Counted from the stretch's first letter, positions 51,684 to 62,145 are shown. The stretch is DNA of 64,000 nt from Azorinus chamasolen (GCA_963576725.1 OY755244.1:77437620-77501619); one strand, 5' to 3'. Made by a program: numbers and translations. The notes: generated from the letters alone by a model not told the origin.

Positions 51684-51912
51684 TTCACCCATTCCCCCAT
51701 ATTGACGACTTTTGACTACTCTGTAAAAGTCACTTTGTGAAACCATTGTGTTAAATAGAGCATTTGCTCCTATAGGAGCAAATGCTCTATTTATCACATT
51801 GGTTTCAAACTACAAAATTCTAAAATTTTCCTTTTCTCTAGTTAATGCTCCTTTTCGGTAGATTTATTCAAAGAGGTTGTATCTAAAAATAGCCTATGAA
51901 GTAATGGGTTAA
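51684..51912 (-). mobile_element. T3 MITE
   Basis: Left TTAA mutated to TTCA; perfect apex CTCCTATAGGAG near 51768-51779; shares its right TTAA with a T2. Confidence 0.85.
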
Positions 51913-52050
51913 CCCTTTACTCTATGAATATTCATGTAAGATATAATGGTGTCATGGATAGCTGGTATTAACTTGATTAGCTTCTGTAATGGTAAATGAA
52001 CTCAGGAAAGTTTGCCCATGGCGGAAACTGCCCTTGGATTTAGACTTTCT
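51909..52050 (-). mobile_element. T2 MITE, truncated
   Basis: TTAACCCTTTACTC, AAGATATAATGGTGTCATGG, CCATGGCGGAAACTGCC; stops before the hairpin. Confidence 0.6.
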
Positions 52051-52084
52051 TGTAAGCCTGATGTAATTTGTAATTCTAAGTTAA

Positions 52085-52342
52085 TTAACCCTTTCCTTCA
52101 TATAAATGTGTTTTCAAGCATTTGCAAACAGAGTAGACCCAGATCAGATGGCTCCTATAGGAGCCATCTGATCAGGGTCTACTTTGTTTGCTAATGGAAT
52201 TTGAAAGATCTATTTCTTTACTTTCTAAAATGACTGCAATGCTCTACCTTCCATATTTCATTGTAACTATTTTGTCTATGAATATCCAGTACCTGGTACC
52301 GTATCGAAAATTGGAATAAACATAGAACAGGGAAAGAGTTAA
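52085..52342 (+). mobile_element. T1 MITE
   Basis: Complete; perfect apex CTCCTATAGGAG near 52153-52164; a small insertion (CCTGGTACCG) sits in the right arm. Confidence 0.85.
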
Positions 52343-52353
52343 TTTGAAACAAT

Positions 52354-52613
52354 TACCATATTCTCCCAAATGAACTCCCAACTCTAATAATACACTCCCC
52401 CCCCCCCCCCCCCCCACACACACACACCTGGTGGATAAACTTATGATGAGTAATACAACTGAAACCCTGTATAATAACCATTAAATAAAGAAATATACGG
52501 GTTTGTCAAAATACAGGTGCATTGCTTTCATTCTGCATTAAGCAAGCACCTGTGTACAAAATGCAAGAAGCTTCTTAATGCCCCAGTGAACATTTATTAG
52601 AGAAAATATGGTG
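52354..52613 (+). mobile_element. M3 MITE
   Basis: TA-CCATATTCTCCC to TTTATTAGAGAAAATATGG. Poly-C followed by a CA tract at 52397-52426. Inner GAAACCCTGTATAATAACC and GCAAGCACCTGTGTACAAAA. Hairpin apex deleted. Confidence 0.7.
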
Positions 52614-53010
52614 CCTCTCCATCTGACTTATTGTCTGTCTGTCTGTCTGTCTGTGATATTTTTTATAGGGGTTGGGGGCATTTTTGCCCTGTCTGTTGGT
52701 TGGTTTGTTGATTGCTTTGAAGTTGGCGATAAATTTGTAGCCATTGTACATAGGTACTTCAAACTTGGCATGCATGTGTAACTTGTGTAGGCAAACATTT
52801 TAAGTGGTGACTTATTAAGGTCAAGGTCATACATCAAGGTCAAAATACGGGTCAAATATAGAATGGCGATAATTTTGTCGTCATTCAACATACATCCTTC
52901 AAACTTGGCATGCATGTGCAACTTATGGAGGCGAACATTTTCAGAGGTGACTTAAGGTCAAGGTCAGAGGTCATATTAGGGGCATACTGTTTCACAAAAC
53001 ACATAAAGCT
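52614..53010 (+). mobile_element. RC element with AAGGTCAAGGTCA cores
   Basis: GTCTGTCTGTCTGTC tract at 52632-52654, GGGGGCATTTTTGCCC, two cores with CTTCAAACTTGGCATGCATG and AAGGTCAAGGTCATACATC. 3' side GGGGCATAC, TGTTTCACAAAACA, then AGCTTG. Confidence 0.6.
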
Positions 53011-53445
53011 TGAGTCAAATGTTAGCTAAATTGAGACGATGTGCAGAACACAACTGACAGTCATACTGACTCAAGGTCAAGATCACATTTGAAGGTCAAG
53101 TGTAACATTTCGTGTCCGCTCCATATCTCCTATCCCCTGGAAGGAAATTCATGAAACTGGCCTCATTGAATGTTAACCTAGTTGAGACGATGTGCAGAAC
53201 ACATGTGGCAGTCGTAAGTCAGCTCAATGTCAATGTCACATTTGAAGGTCAAAGTTTTTTAACCTTCAATATCCATTACATTCTCATGTCCTCTCCATAT
53301 CTTCTAAAGTCTTTGAAGGATTTTTATAAAATTGAGTGAAATGTTAGCTAATTTTAGACGATGTGCAGAACACATATGGAAGTCATGTCAGTTCAAGTTC
53401 AAACTTGCATTTTAAGGTCTTAATTCAGGCAGGGGTGGGAGGATT
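53011..53445 (+). repeat. Tandem cores of a further RC-like family
   Basis: Three units of about 155 bp sharing GAGACGATGTGCAGAACACA and CACATTTGAAGGTCAA; no ends recognised. Confidence 0.5.
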
Positions 53446-53481
53446 TAGCTGTCCTTTGGACTGCCTGGTAAAACTTAATCC

Positions 53482-54594
53482 AATTATTAGTCCCCCACCT
53501 GTGACCAATTGGGGGACTATATGATTGCTCGATTCCATCTGCCCATCCACCCATCTGACCGTCCATCTGTCATGTTTCGTGTCCAGGTCACATCTCCTAC
53601 AAGGGTGGGCCAAATTCATTATAACTTCACGCATTGAACAAGCATGATAAGAGGAAATGTCATGCACAAGGGCCATAACTCTAGCATCAGTATTTTTGGA
53701 GTTATTGCCCTTTTTCATATATTCTTGTAAGGACAATAGCTTTTTATCTACTGATTCAATTGATTTGAAACTTCACATATTGAACAAGCATGATGAGAGA
53801 AAGTGCTATAATGCTAGCACCAATGTTTTAGGAGTTATTCCCCTTTTTCATATATTCTTGTCAGGACAATACCTCTTTATCTACTGATTTATTTAATTTG
53901 AAGCTTCACATATGGAACAGGCATGATGAGAGAGAGTGTCACAAGGACCGTAACTCCAGCATCAAAATGTTTTTGAGTTGTTCCCCTTCTCCATATTTTC
54001 TTGTCCCATCAATAACTACTATGCTACTGATTCAATTGAGTTAAACTTCATATTTAGAAGAAGTATGATGAGAGGAAGTGTCATGCACAAAGGCCATAAC
54101 TCTAGTATTGGTATTTTTGGAAGTATGATGAGAGGATGTGTCATGCACAAGGGCCATAACTCTAGCATCAGTATTTTTGGAGTTATTCCCTTTTTTCATA
54201 TTTTCTTGTCCAGTCAATCACTCTTGTTCTTCTAATTCAGTTGAATTGAAACTTCATATATTGAAAAAAGCATGATGAGAGGAAGTGTCATGCACAAGTT
54301 CCATAACTCTAGCATCAGTAGTTTTGCAGTTATTCCCCTTTTTCATATTTGTTTTGTCTTGCCATTAACTTTTTATCTACTATGACTTTTGAAACAAAAC
54401 TCATTTATACAAAGTGTACAATGAGTGGAACTGATATGAGCAAGGTCCATGACTTGGCCATCACAATTGTTGGAGTTACTTCCCATTTTCTTCTGTTTTT
54501 GTCCGGACAATGACTGTTAAGCAAAATGAAAGGAAATCTCATTTATTTGTTTTGGGGTTCCAGGGGGAACTATGTATTGCCTTGCAATGCTTGA
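53482..54594 (+). mobile_element. RC element with about six cores
   Basis: 5' hairpin AGTCCCCCACC...GGGGGACT; short GTCC tract; cores of about 145 bp with AGGGCCATAACTCTAGCATC and AGCATGATGAGAGGAAGTGT. 3' side GGGGGAACTATGT, hairpin ATTGCCTTGCAAT, GCTTG. Open frames here are core shadows. Confidence 0.6.
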
Positions 54595-54599
54595 TCTTC

Positions 54600-54888
54600 A
54601 ACTTCAACAGTTATTAATGATGTAATTTTTTCTTACACAAATATTAACCCATTCCCTCTTAGGCTATTTTTAGATATAATCTCTTTGAATAAATCTACCG
54701 AAAAGGAGCATTAACTAGAGAAAGGGAAAATTTTAGAATTTTGTTGTTTGAAACCATTGTGATAAATAGAGCATTTGCTCCTATTGGAGCAAATGGTCTA
54801 TTTATCACAATGGTTTCACAAAGTGACATTTACAGAGTCGTCAAAAGTTGTCAATATGAGGGAATGGGTTAAACAGGGAAAGGGTTAA
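54600..54888 (+). mobile_element. T2 right arm split by T3
   Basis: ATGATGTAATTTTTTCTTAC and AAATATTAA before the insert; ACAGGGAAAGGGTTAA after it. Intact T2 at 1876 reads the same way across this point. Confidence 0.6.
54644..54872 (+). mobile_element. T3 MITE nested in T2
   Basis: TTAACCCATTCCCTC to GGGAATGGGTTAA; apex CTCCTATTGGAG has one mismatch. Confidence 0.85.
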
Positions 54889-55170
54889 TACCTTTTTTGT
54901 CACCGATTCTTACATCACTCTCGGTTTTCATCACATTTTCAACAGGTGAAACATGTGTCCCATGCAAGTCTGTTGTTGTTTCTTTTCACAATGGACAAAG
55001 ATGGGAGATAGATTGGTATGCCTTAGACTTGTGGTGCTTGTGTTTCGTGTGTTTGACTTTCATAGTGAAATCTGGAAGAATCTTAGTTTTATTCACAACA
55101 ATTAACAATAGTCAATATTGGTGATCGTGACAGACCAAGTCCTGGTTGCCAATCATACCCTGTTTTTTAA
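54889..55170. other. No gene seen
   Basis: A 75-residue plus-strand frame (54897-55124) is Cys/Trp/Phe-rich without a recognisable family; not supported as an exon. Confidence 0.3.
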
Positions 55171-55365
55171 TTAACCCTTACAATGCTGAATTTTCACATG
55201 GACTCTTCCAAAATTGCAACAGGTCAAGCTTTTTAGTGAATATTTAGGATTTTTTTAAAGGAAAGTGTAACATGACAAACAGTGCAGAACTAGGAGCCCT
55301 CTAATCTGGAACTACACTGTTTTCAAAAGAAATTAATGACTTGTTTCCTGCATTGTAAAGGCTAA
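55171..55365 (-). mobile_element. T4 MITE, partly deleted hairpin
   Basis: TTAACCCTTACAATGCTG, AACAGTGCAGAACTAGGAGC, right end GTAAAGGCTAA. Confidence 0.75.
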
Positions 55366-55464
55366 ACTTGGAATTTTACCCTTTCCCATCATTGTACAAA
55401 CATTGTACTGATGTTTAGTCAACAGATTGGACCATTATTGCTGTATATTGCTTGTGGCGAATTT

Positions 55465-55900
55465 TTAACCCTTTCAATGCTGAATTTTCAAATGGATAGT
55501 TCCAAAAAGGTCAAGATTACTGTGAATATTCAGGGATATTTTTAACCCATTCCCTCATAGGCTATTTTTAGAGCCAACCTCTTTGAATAAATCTACTGAA
55601 AAGGAGCATTCAATAGAGAAAAGGAAAATGCTAGAATTGCGTAGTATTGAAACCAATGTGATAAATAGAGCATTTGCTCCCATGGAAGCAAATGCTCTAT
55701 TTATCACAATGGTTTCAAGAAGTGACTAGTACAGAGGCGTAGAAAGGTGTATTTATGGAGGAAAGGGTTAAAGAAAAGTGTAATATAACAAACAGTTCAG
55801 ACCCTGATCGAGAGGGCTCCTCTAGAAGCCCTCTCATCAGGGTTTCCACTGTATGCATAGGACTTTAGTGACTGGTGTCCTGCACTGACAGGGTTATTAA
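55465..55900 (-). mobile_element. T4 MITE split by T3
   Basis: TTAACCCTTTCAATGCTG, TGAATATTCAGGGATATTTT before the insert; AGAAAAGTGTAATATAACAA, apex CTCCTCTAGAAG and CACTGACAGGGTTATTAA after it. Confidence 0.8.
55542..55771 (+). mobile_element. T3 MITE nested in T4
   Basis: Complete; apex CTCCCATGGAAG; inserted at the T4 TTAAAGAAA site. Confidence 0.85.
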
Positions 55901-56146
55901 CCCTTTCCCTGTTCTATGTTTATTACAAATTTCAGAACCTACTGAATATTCATTAACAAAATAGTTATAAAGAAATATGGAAGGTGGAACATTGTAGACA
56001 TTTTAGAAAGCAAAGAAACAGATTTATCAGATTCTATTAGCAAACAGAGCAGACCCTGATCAGATGGCTCCTTTAGGAGCCATCTGATCTGGGTCTACTC
56101 TGTTTGCAAATGTGTGAAAACATGTTTATATGAGGGAAAGGGTTAA
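55897..56146 (-). mobile_element. T1 MITE
   Basis: Chained to T4. TTAACCCTTTCCCTG to GGGAAAGGGTTAA; perfect apex CTCCTTTAGGAG near 56068-56079. Confidence 0.85.
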
Positions 56147-56149
56147 TTC

Positions 56150-56300
56150 ATGCAAACAGATCCAGATGAGATGTTGTGTAACTTGACATCTCCTCAGAAT
56201 ATAGAATGTTTAACTCTCTGATTGTAAGCCAACAGTGGCTGAAAATATAGATTGTGAGAATTGAAGTGGACCACAATTTTTGCACATACAACTATTATTT
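56150..56300. mobile_element. T5-like relic
   Basis: GCAAACAGATCCAGATGAGA and GACATCTCCTCAG with the arm TTGAAGTGGACCACAATTTT; termini lost. Confidence 0.4.
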
Positions 56301-56391
56301 TGGCATGACAAGAGTTGTATGCTGATAGTTACCGTATACTCCCTAATAAACACCCCCACCCCCCAATTAAACTCCCCCTACAGGTGATAGC

Positions 56392-56631
56392 TTAACTCTT
56401 TCCCTGTTTGAAATTTTTCAAAGATTTCTCCTCATGAATATTCATGGACAGAATCAGTAAAATGGAAACAGGAATTCTTTCGCTGTTGTGAAAACTGCAT
56501 AATCGGATCTATAAAGTCCCATAAGCAAACAGAGCAGACCCTTATCGAACGGCTCCTATAGGAGCCATCCGATATGGGTCTACTCTGTTTGCAAATGTGT
56601 GAAAAAGCATTTATATGAAGGAAAGGGTTAA
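56392..56631 (-). mobile_element. T1/T2-type MITE nested in M3
   Basis: TTAACTCTTTCCCTG to GGAAAGGGTTAA; apex CTCCTATAGGAG near 56551-56562; the arm mixes T1 and T2 features. Confidence 0.8.
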
Positions 56632-56681
56632 TGCAGACATGAAAGCAAAGCACACACTTTCTGCATTGCTTTCATTCTTCT

Positions 56682-56897
56682 TTAACCCATTACCTCATAG
56701 ACTATTTTTAGATGCATTCTCTTTGAATTAATCTACCGAAAAGGAGCATTGACTAGAGGAAAGGAAAAATTTAGAAACCATTGTGATCAATAGAGTATTT
56801 TGCTCCTATAGGAGCAAATGCTCTATTGATCACAATGGTTTCACAAAACGACTTTTACAGAGTCACCAAAAGTCGTCAATATGAGGGAATGCGTTAA
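56682..56897 (+). mobile_element. T3 MITE nested in M3
   Basis: TTAACCCATTACC to GGGAATGCGTTAA; stem has TTGATCAATAGAG-type changes matched on both arms (GATCAATAGAG and CTATTGATC); apex CTCCTATAGGAG. Confidence 0.85.
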
Positions 56898-56937
56898 GCA
56901 GCCACCTGTGTATAGCACAACATGCAAGAAGCTCCTA

Positions 56938-57131
56938 TTAACCCATTCCCTCTTAGGCTATTTTTAGATCCACCCTCTTTGAATATATCTACCAAAAAGG
57001 AAAGTTTTAGAATTATGTAGTATTGAAACCATTGTGATAAATAGAGCATTTGCTGCTATGGAGAAAATGCTCTATTTACCATAATGGTTTCAAAAGGTGT
57101 AGAAGGGCATATTCATGGAGGAAAGTATTAA
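56938..57131 (+). mobile_element. T3 MITE nested in M3
   Basis: TTAACCCATTCCC to GGAAAGTATTAA; part of the left arm deleted (CCAAAAAGGAAAGTTTTAG). Confidence 0.85.
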
Positions 57132-57175
57132 CACATGCAGCATCCCTGGGAGTGTTTTTTAGGGATGATACGGTA

Positions 57176-57565
57176 TATGTATTGGTCCCTGGCAGTCACA
57201 AATGATTGCTTCTTGTAAAAATACTGACATGGACCAAATGAACACCATTCCTATCCTGGGGCTTAGCTGTATAGAAATATTGATTCTAAAAATAGACCTA
57301 CTCATAGAATATTGCCATAGCCAAAAAACGATCATTTGTAACAGGGAAATTTCTGTAGGTTATTTGTTTTACCAAAATGAGTAATTGTACAAGTCTTCAA
57401 AAGCCGCAGGTTTCTACGGGTTATGTGTTTTCCTAGTGATATTAGGTGATCCTAAAATGTCAAAACTTGCAAGCATTATGGATGAATTATTTTTGGTCTT
57501 CTTGCATAGAAGCCATGAACGCTACTGTAACTACCTGTAATATTCGGACACGACAAACTGGAGTT
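57176..57565. other. No gene seen
   Basis: No element or exon recognised. Confidence 0.3.
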
Positions 57566-57626
57566 TTAACACATTCCCTCCTAGTTATGCATTTTGGCGC
57601 CGCTAGTCTAGGAGGGAAAGAGTTAA
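57566..57626. mobile_element. 61-bp miniature TTAA element
   Basis: TTAACACATTCCCTCCTAG and CTAGGAGGGAAAGAGTTAA with only 23 bases between. The inverted ends resemble T3 termini extended by CTAG. Confidence 0.65.
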
Positions 57627-57662
57627 TCACGGTCTACACTCTTTGCTGCTCATTTATTTCCG

Positions 57663-57891
57663 TTAACCCATTCCCTCATAGGCTATTTTTAGATCCAACC
57701 TCTTTGAATAAATCTTCCGAAAAGGAGCATTAACTAGAGAAAAGGAAAATTTTAGAATTTTGTAGTTTGAAACCATTGTGATAAATAGAGCATTTGCTCC
57801 TATAGGAGCAAATGCTCTTTTTATCACAATGGTTTCAACAGGTGACTTTTGCAGAGGCGTCAAAAGGCATCAATAGGAGGGAATGGGTTAA
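57663..57891 (+). mobile_element. T3 MITE
   Basis: Complete; near-perfect hairpin with apex CTCCTATAGGAG near 57797-57808. Confidence 0.9.
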
Positions 57892-57916
57892 AGTTATCAA
57901 ATAGTACAGTTTTGAC

Positions 57917-58139
57917 TTAAACCTTTTCTCAGTGGATACACCTTTGCAAACAGAGTTGATCTAGATCAGACAGCTACTGTAGGAGCCATCTGATCATGGT
58001 CTGCTCTTTTTGCTTATGATGTAATATATAGATATAATTCTTCAGTTTCTGCCATTGCCAAGCATTGCTGTATCCCTGTGCTATTAAAAAAAATAATTCT
58101 TAATCTTAATTGATGAATATTCATAGAGTAACATGTTAA
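57917..58139 (+). mobile_element. T2 MITE
   Basis: TTAAACCTTTTCTC; hairpin AGCTACTGTAGGAGCC; TTCTTCAGTTTCTGCCATTG; shares its right TTAA with T3. Confidence 0.75.
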
Positions 58140-58328
58140 CCCATTCCTCCATAGGCTATTTTTAGACCCAACCTCTTTGAATGAATCTACCGAAAAGGAG
58201 CATTAACTAGAGAAAAGGAACATTTTAGAATTCTGTAGTCCTGAAACCATCGTGATAAATGGAGCAATGGTTTCAAAAAGTGACTATTACAGATGTGTAG
58301 AAAGGCGTATTTATGGAGGAAAGGGTTA
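58136..58328 (+). mobile_element. T3 MITE with half hairpin
   Basis: TTAACCCATTCCTCC to GGAAAGGGTTAA; the stem is reduced to ATAAATGGAGCAATGG. Confidence 0.85.
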
Positions 58329-58363
58329 ATCAGCTTTACATACCAGTGGAACTGGAAGGTGCT

Positions 58364-58573
58364 TTAATCCGTTACATCTTTGCAAATAGAGTAAAACCTG
58401 ATCAGACAGCTACTGTAAGAGCCATTTGATCATGATCAAGGTCTGCTGAGTTTGCTGATCTGATTTAGCAGTTTCTGTCACGTCAACGTTTCTTTTGTTC
58501 ATATGCCATTATAAAACTTCATCTCATTAATATTCATGATGCATTCATGAATGTTTATGGTGCAAAGGGTTAA
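58364..58573 (+). mobile_element. T2 MITE, degenerate
   Basis: TTAATCCGTTACATC, hairpin with AGCTACTGTAAGAGCC, CAGTTTCTGTCACG and CAAAGGGTTAA. Confidence 0.65.
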
Positions 58574-58585
58574 AAAAATAAAGGA

Positions 58586-58920
58586 CAGAGCAACAGATAA
58601 ATGTGTGTATTCAGATACTGAAATTGTCAATTTTGTCTTCAAGACGATTCTAAAGAGTGATACAGTCAAACCTCTCTATAACTGCCACTGAATTATGTTA
58701 ATTAGTAAGTATTTATGGCAGGTGGCTGCTTTAAAGCAAGGTGAAAGAAAAACAGAACGCTCCTATAGGAGCGTTCTGCTTTACTTTCACCTTGCTTTAA
58801 GCAGCCACCTGCCTTTAACACAAAATACTTAATATAATTTAGTGGCCGTTATAGAGAGGTTTTACTGTAACAACATAGGGTTTGGTGGAGAACTACAGTA
58901 GTTATTCTTGAAAATGTTTT
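58586..58920 (+). mobile_element. H-family MITE split by M1
   Basis: CAGAGCAACAGATAAATGTG, a shortened palindrome (AAGACGATTCTAAAGAGTG), M1 insert, then ACAACATAGGGTTTGGTGG and TTATTCTTGAAAATG. Confidence 0.7.
58661..58869 (+). mobile_element. M1 MITE nested in H
   Basis: TA-CAGTCAAACCTCTCTATAA to GAGAGGTTTTACTG-TA; stem GGCAGGTGGCTGCTTTAAAG; apex CTCCTATAGGAG at 58760-58771. Confidence 0.9.
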
Positions 58921-58925
58921 TTTTT

Positions 58926-59092
58926 TCAACCCTTTACTCCATGAACATTTTATGCAAGAAATAACAATGACATAAATTTTTGATCAGGGCAGAAATTAGA
59001 GATTTAGATCTGTATAATTCCATAATCAAACAGAGCAGACCCTGATCAGATGGTCTACTCTGTTTGCAAAGGTATAGATAGGCTTATTTATA
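58926..59092 (-). mobile_element. T2 MITE, right end replaced by RC
   Basis: TCAACCCTTTACTCC, CATAATCAAACAGAGCAGAC, collapsed hairpin, GGTATAGATAGGCTTATTTA, then the RC 5' hairpin. Confidence 0.65.
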
Positions 59093-60300
59093 TTATATCC
59101 CCCCATATTTATATGGGGGAGACTTATTGTTTTCATGAGAGTTGTTTGTCTGTCCATCTGTCCGTCTTTCTGTCTGTCTGTCAGTCACACTTTCTTGTCC
59201 TTGGCTTCACTAATATTGGAGTTATTGCCCCTTGTAAAAAAATCACCTTTTTTTGTCCGGACGATAACTCCTATATGGCTCATGCCATTTGATTGAAACT
59301 TTATACATGGAAAGATCATGATGAGAGGAAGTGTCGGGCACAAGGTCCATAACTCTGGCTTCACTAATATTGGAGTTATTGCCCCTTGAAAATTTGTTCA
59401 CATTTTTTGTCCTGACGATAACTCCTATATGGCTCATGCCATTTGATTGAAACTTCATACATGAATTCAGGAAAGATCATGATGAGAGGAAGTGTCATGC
59501 ACAAGGTCCATAACTCTGGCTTCACTAATATTGGAGTAATTGCCCCTTGAAAAAAAAATCACATTTTTTGTTCAGACGATAACTCCTATATGGCTAATGC
59601 CATTGGATTGAAACTTCATACATGGAAAGATTATGATGAGAGGAAGTGTCATGCTCAAGGTCCACAACTCTGGCCACACTAATATTGGAGTTATTGCCCC
59701 TTGTAATTTGTTCACATTTTTTGTCTGGACGATAACTCCTATATGGCATTGGATTGAAACTTCATACATGGAAAGATCATGATGAGAGGAAGTGTCATGC
59801 ACAAGGTCCATAACTCTGGCTTCACTAATATTGGAGTAATTGCCCCTTGAAAAAATTTGTTCACATTTTTTTGTTCGGACGATAACTCCTATGTGGCTCA
59901 TGCCATTGGATTGAAACTTCATACATGGAAAGGTCATGCTAAGAGGAAGTGTCATGCCCAAGATCCATAACTCTGGCTTCACTAATATTGGAGTTATTGC
60001 CCCTTGTAAATTATTTTCACACTTTTTTCCGGACAATAACTCTTATATGACTCATGCCATTGGATTTAAACTTCATACATGGAAAAAGCATGAGGTGAGA
60101 AAGTGTCATGAACAAGAGCCATAACTCTGGCTTCAATGCTTTGGAGTTATTGCCCTTTGTTACATTTTTTGTCCGATCAATAACTCCTGTTCTATTGATG
60201 CTATTGAAATGATATTTCATTTATGGAAAGAGCATGATGAAAGGAAGTGTCATGCACAAGGGCCATAACTCTGGTATCAATATTTTTGGAGTTATTAGCT
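59093..60300 (+). mobile_element. RC element with about eight cores
   Basis: 5' hairpin ATCCCCCCATAT...ATATGGGGGAG; GTCTGTCCATCTGTCC tract; cores of about 145-155 bp with GGCTTCACTAATATTGGAGT and AGATCATGATGAGAGGAAGT. Related to the cores at 53482. Minus frames of 154 and 71 residues are shadows. No 3' end. Confidence 0.6.
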
Positions 60301-60435
60301 GTTATCATTTGTTATGCCCTCATCACCTTGTCCGTACGTCCGTCCTGAAAAATTATCATCAAAGATGGCTTGTGTAAGTTGGAATGATTTCCTATTTGGT
60401 CTGAAGCATGATCCTAGTGAGTTGTACTGTGTCTC
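60301..60435. other. RC-type 5' fragment and unassigned sequence
   Basis: TTATGCCCTCATCACCTTGT then CCGTACGTCCGTCC resembles the RC start at 63379; the rest is unassigned. Confidence 0.4.
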
Positions 60436-61577
60436 CCTTTTAATGCCCCCCAGATCAGATCTGGGGGGCATATTGTTTTTGCCCTGTCTGTCTGTTTGTC
60501 TGTTGGTTTGTCAGCAACTTTAACATTGGTCATAACTTTTGAGCCAGTACAGATAAAGACTTGATATTTGGCATGCTAGTGTATCTCGTGAAGCCGCACA
60601 TTTTGAGGGGTGACATGTCAAGGTCAAGGTCATCCTTCAAGGTATGAGGTCAAATATATGGGTCAAATCACCGACTTTAACATTGGCCATAACTTTTGGA
60701 CCAGTAGAGATAGAGACTTGATATTTGGCATGCTAGTGTATCTCATGAAGCTGCACATTTTGAGGGGTGACATGTCAAGGTCAATGTCATCCTTCAAGGT
60801 CAGAGGTCAAATATATGGGTCAAATCACCGACTTTAACATTGGCCATAACTTTTGGACCAGTAGAGATAGAGACTTGATATGTGGCATGCTTGTGTATCT
60901 CATGAAGCTGCACATTTTGAGGGGTGACATGTCAAGGTCAAGGTCATTCTTCAGGGTCAAAGGGCAAATTGTCTGTTTGTTTGTCTGTAACTTTAACATT
61001 GGTCATAACTTTTGAGCCAGTACAGATAGAGGCTTGATATTTGGCATGCATATGTATCTCATAAAGCCGCACATTTTGTGTCAAGGTCAAGGTCATCCTT
61101 CAAGGTCAGAGGTCAAATATATGGGTCAAATCACTGACTTTAACATTGGCCATAACTTTTGGACCAGTAGAGATAGAGACTTTATATTTGGCATGCTTGT
61201 GTATCTAATGAAGCTGCACATTTTGAGGGGTGACATGTCAAGGTCAAGGTCATTCTTCAGGGTCAAAGGGCAAATTGTCTGTTTGTTTGTCTGTAACTTT
61301 AACATTGGTCATAACTTTTGAGCCAGTACAGATAGAGGCTTGATATTTGGCATGCATATGTATCTCATAAAGCCGCACATTTTGTGTCAAGGTCAAGGTC
61401 ATCCTTCAAGGTCAGAGGTCAAATATATGGGTCAAATCACTGACTTTAACATTGGCCATAACTTTTGGACCAGTAGAGATAGAGACTTTATATTTGGCAT
61501 GCTTGTGTATCTAATGAAGCTGCACATTTTGAGGGGTGACATGTCAAGGTCAAGGTCATTCTTCAGGGTCAAAGATC
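60436..61577 (+). mobile_element. RC element with AAGGTCAAGGTCA cores
   Basis: 5' hairpin TGCCCCCCAGATC...GATCTGGGGGGCA, GTCTGTCTGTTTGTC tract, then about seven cores of about 153-160 bp. Each has ATAACTTTTG-ACCAGTA, GATATTTGGCATGC and TCAAGGTCAAGGTCAT, often with TTCAAGGTCAGAGGTCAAAT. The last 306-bp double unit is duplicated almost exactly. Confidence 0.65.
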
Positions 61578-61579
61578 AG

Positions 61580-61690
61580 ATTTGAGACGATTCTAAAGTG
61601 TGGTCACAACATAGGGTTTGGTGGAGAAATAACGATTTTAGTATTTGAGTATGCTGCTTTATCTTTTGCTATGTGAGTAGCCAAAAGATA
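61580..61690 (-). mobile_element. H-family right arm
   Basis: GACGATTCTAAAGTGTGGTC, CATAGGGTTTGGTGGAGAAA, then AACGATTTTAGTATTTGAGT and TTTATCTTTTGCTATG; left arm missing. Confidence 0.65.
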
Positions 61691-62145
61691 TGGTTTGGTG
61701 GAGAAATAGGAAAAATATTTGACATTTCTGGAATTCCAAAATACTCCCCTTTTCTACCGCTCAGTAAAAAAGAGAGAGAAAAGCTTTTGCCTACAGATAC
61801 GTCACTGTAAGAGTCTTCATTTACATAATTGAATCAACCCTGATAAATTGAATTTGTTTTGCCACTTTTGTTCTTTTTGCTTTGTCTAAATTAGTACACT
61901 GATAAGTTAAGTTAAAGTGATTATTAAGGTAAACACCAAAAATGTATTTTATCGTTTCCTGCCTGCATAAACTTAGTTTGTTGTCACAATTATAATGATA
62001 AGTGACAAAAAAAAACGAAATGTTGAAATATTTAAAATGTAAAATATGTGAATTATAATTATGTTACTATATTTACGGTAAATGTTTGGAATTTAGTCAC
62101 TTGTTTGTATGGCTGAATACATCAATTCATCACTATGTTATTAAT
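61691..62145. other. No gene seen
   Basis: AT-rich, nothing assigned. Confidence 0.3.

Larger units (their letters stand above)
56330..57175 (+). mobile_element. M3 MITE carrying three TTAA MITEs
   Basis: Ends TA-CCGTATACTCCC and GGGATGATACGG-TA. Host segments are 56330-56391, 56632-56681 (CTTTCTGCATTGCTTTCATT), 56898-56937 (GCAGCCACCTGTGTATAGCA) and 57132-57175. Joined, they follow M3 order. Confidence 0.8.

Noticed and set aside
54897..55124. A host exon encoding a 75-residue Cys/Trp-rich peptide
   Set aside because: No recognisable family, no convincing splice pair and no phase partner.
59572..61585. Frames of 70-154 residues as genes
   Set aside because: They follow the tandem cores of RC elements and repeat the same peptide each period.
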